In this document: in pieces, positions 35,908 to 36,504 of the stretch
How positions within the stretch are numbered: the first letter of the stretch is position 1
Layout: every line of letters begins with the position of its first letter
Assembly (NCBI GenBank): GCA_900318035.1
Contig: ONJC01000034.1
Coordinates: 1-36,504 of the forward strand
DNA length: 36,504 nt
Direction: 5' to 3'
Source of the DNA: an uncultured Methanobrevibacter sp.
GTDB taxonomy: Archaea; Methanobacteriota; Methanobacteria; Methanobacteriales; Methanobacteriaceae
Translations under genes and position numbers: made by a program
The notes under the pieces: generated by a model
Database searches by the model: none
What the model was told of the DNA's origin: nothing
Seen by the model: only the letters and a program-made list of their open reading frames with translations

Positions 35908-36504
35908 TATTTAATTGTTAATTTTACTTTTTGTGTTGCTTCTTCATATGTTTTGTCACCTTTATAACTAATTGTGGCTGTGTATTTGCCTTTTTTGTTT
36001 AGGTTAGTTATTTTGAAGGTGACTTGTCCTTTGCTGTTGGTTTTGCCTGTGAAGGTTTTACCGTTTACAGTCAATTTAACTGCTTTAGGACTTAAGTATA
36101 CTTTTCCGTCATATACTGATGGGATTGTGGATAATGTAGCAGTATACTTTTTGGTTTTAGTAGCTGCTTTGTATGTTTTGGCAGGAGCTTTTATGGTAAT
36201 CGGTTTTTTATCTAAATCCACACATACACATGCGAATGCGTTGGTGTAGTTTTCATCACCAGCAAAGTTAAATGCCATTGTATATCTTCCAGCCCTTACC
36301 ATGTTGAGTTTATACGGATTGAAGCTACCGTTTTCGTAGGTTGTTCTGTTGTAGATCTTGTTGTTTACAGCAAATTCAAGGTATACATTGGAAATCGGTT
36401 TGCCGTTAGCATCTAACAGTGTTGTAGCGTAGTATATTCCTTGTTCTCCTGCAGGACCATCTACGGCATAGCCGTTAATGGTAATTGCACGGTTGGAAAT
36501 ATTG
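35907..36504 (-). CDS. Adhesin-like protein, 3' end only (C-terminal cassette)
   Basis: The frame is open from the window end to TAA at 35907, about 198 residues, and the 5' part lies outside. It encodes the same C-terminal cassette as the 4343-aa protein: ITINGYAVD, GEQGIYYATTLLDANGKPI, NNKIYNRTTYENG, RAGRYTMAFNFAG, CVCVDLDKKPITIKAPAK, then the basic Ig-like domain ending VKLTIK. Over the shared length I see two residue differences from the 4343-aa copy. Unlike the 3116- and 344-aa genes, this cassette is in frame to its end. The gene is presumably another large surface adhesin transcribed toward the 3116-aa gene, with its own terminator and a gap of about 276 bp before it. Confidence 0.88.
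   Translation of the reverse strand, partial: NISNRAITINGYAVDGPAGEQGIYYATTLLDANGKPISNVYLEFAVNNKIYNRTTYENGSFNPYKLNMVRAGRYTMAFNFAGDENYTNAFACVCVDLDKKPITIKAPAKTYKAATKTKKYTATLSTIPSVYDGKVYLSPKAVKLTVNGKTFTGKTNSKGQVTFKITNLNKKGKYTATISYKGDKTYEEATQKVKLTIK
35910..36504 (-). repeat. C-terminal cassette, near-copy of 11540-12134
   Basis: This is the partner of the cassette at 11540-12134, offset 24,370. It is cut by the window end, so the true repeat may be longer. Confidence 0.9.

Overview
The window looks like a chromosomal segment of a methanogenic archaeon of the order Methanobacteriales, most likely Methanobrevibacter. The grounds are: AT-rich DNA; very large secreted adhesin-like proteins built from right-handed beta-helix and bacterial Ig-like (Big_3) repeats; archaeal BRE/TATA promoters; a tRNA with no encoded CCA; and one small archaeal conserved protein that resembles the DUF371 family. 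The species assignment is inference. Every gene I can support lies on the minus strand.

Layout from low to high coordinate, which is the reverse of transcription: (1) the 5' part of a secreted protein with 17-residue tandem repeats, cut by the window start; (2) an 828-aa beta-helix/Ig adhesin; (3) tRNA-Leu(GAG); (4) a 139-aa DUF371-like protein; (5) a 1714-aa beta-helix/Ig adhesin; (6) a 737-aa beta-helix protein with a C-terminal membrane anchor; (7) a giant 4343-aa multi-beta-helix/Ig/coiled-coil adhesin; (8) a 344-aa mini-adhesin followed by an out-of-frame remnant of its last domain; (9) a second, similar out-of-frame remnant followed by a 3116-aa adhesin with an internal PQQ-type beta-propeller; (10) the 3' end of another adhesin, cut by the window end. 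No stretch longer than 300 bases lacks a gene. The gaps (about 25-280 bp) hold stem-loop/T-tract terminators, TATA-type promoters and Shine-Dalgarno (SD) sites.

The proteins fall into three C-terminal classes. The 828- and 1714-aa proteins end in two very lysine-rich Ig-like repeats. The 4343-, 344- and 3116-aa proteins and the gene at the right edge share a roughly 280-aa cassette (motifs ITINGYAVD, GIYY, NNKIYNRTT, RAGRYTMAF, then a basic Ig-like domain ending in TIK). The 737-aa protein ends in a transmembrane helix plus RRRK. These probably reflect different ways of staying on a pseudomurein-walled cell, which is inference.

The region shows heavy recombination. Two C-terminal cassettes 24.4 kb apart are about 94% identical in DNA and almost identical in protein. 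The giant gene holds internal duplications. The cassettes of the 3116- and 344-aa genes share one frame-breaking deletion. Other systematic oddities are TTG start codons with SD sites in five of the adhesin genes, and stem-loops that overlap or abut the stop codons. The most plausible overall role is a surface-adhesin diversification locus that helps the cell attach to partners or host surfaces. Function cannot be read further from sequence alone.
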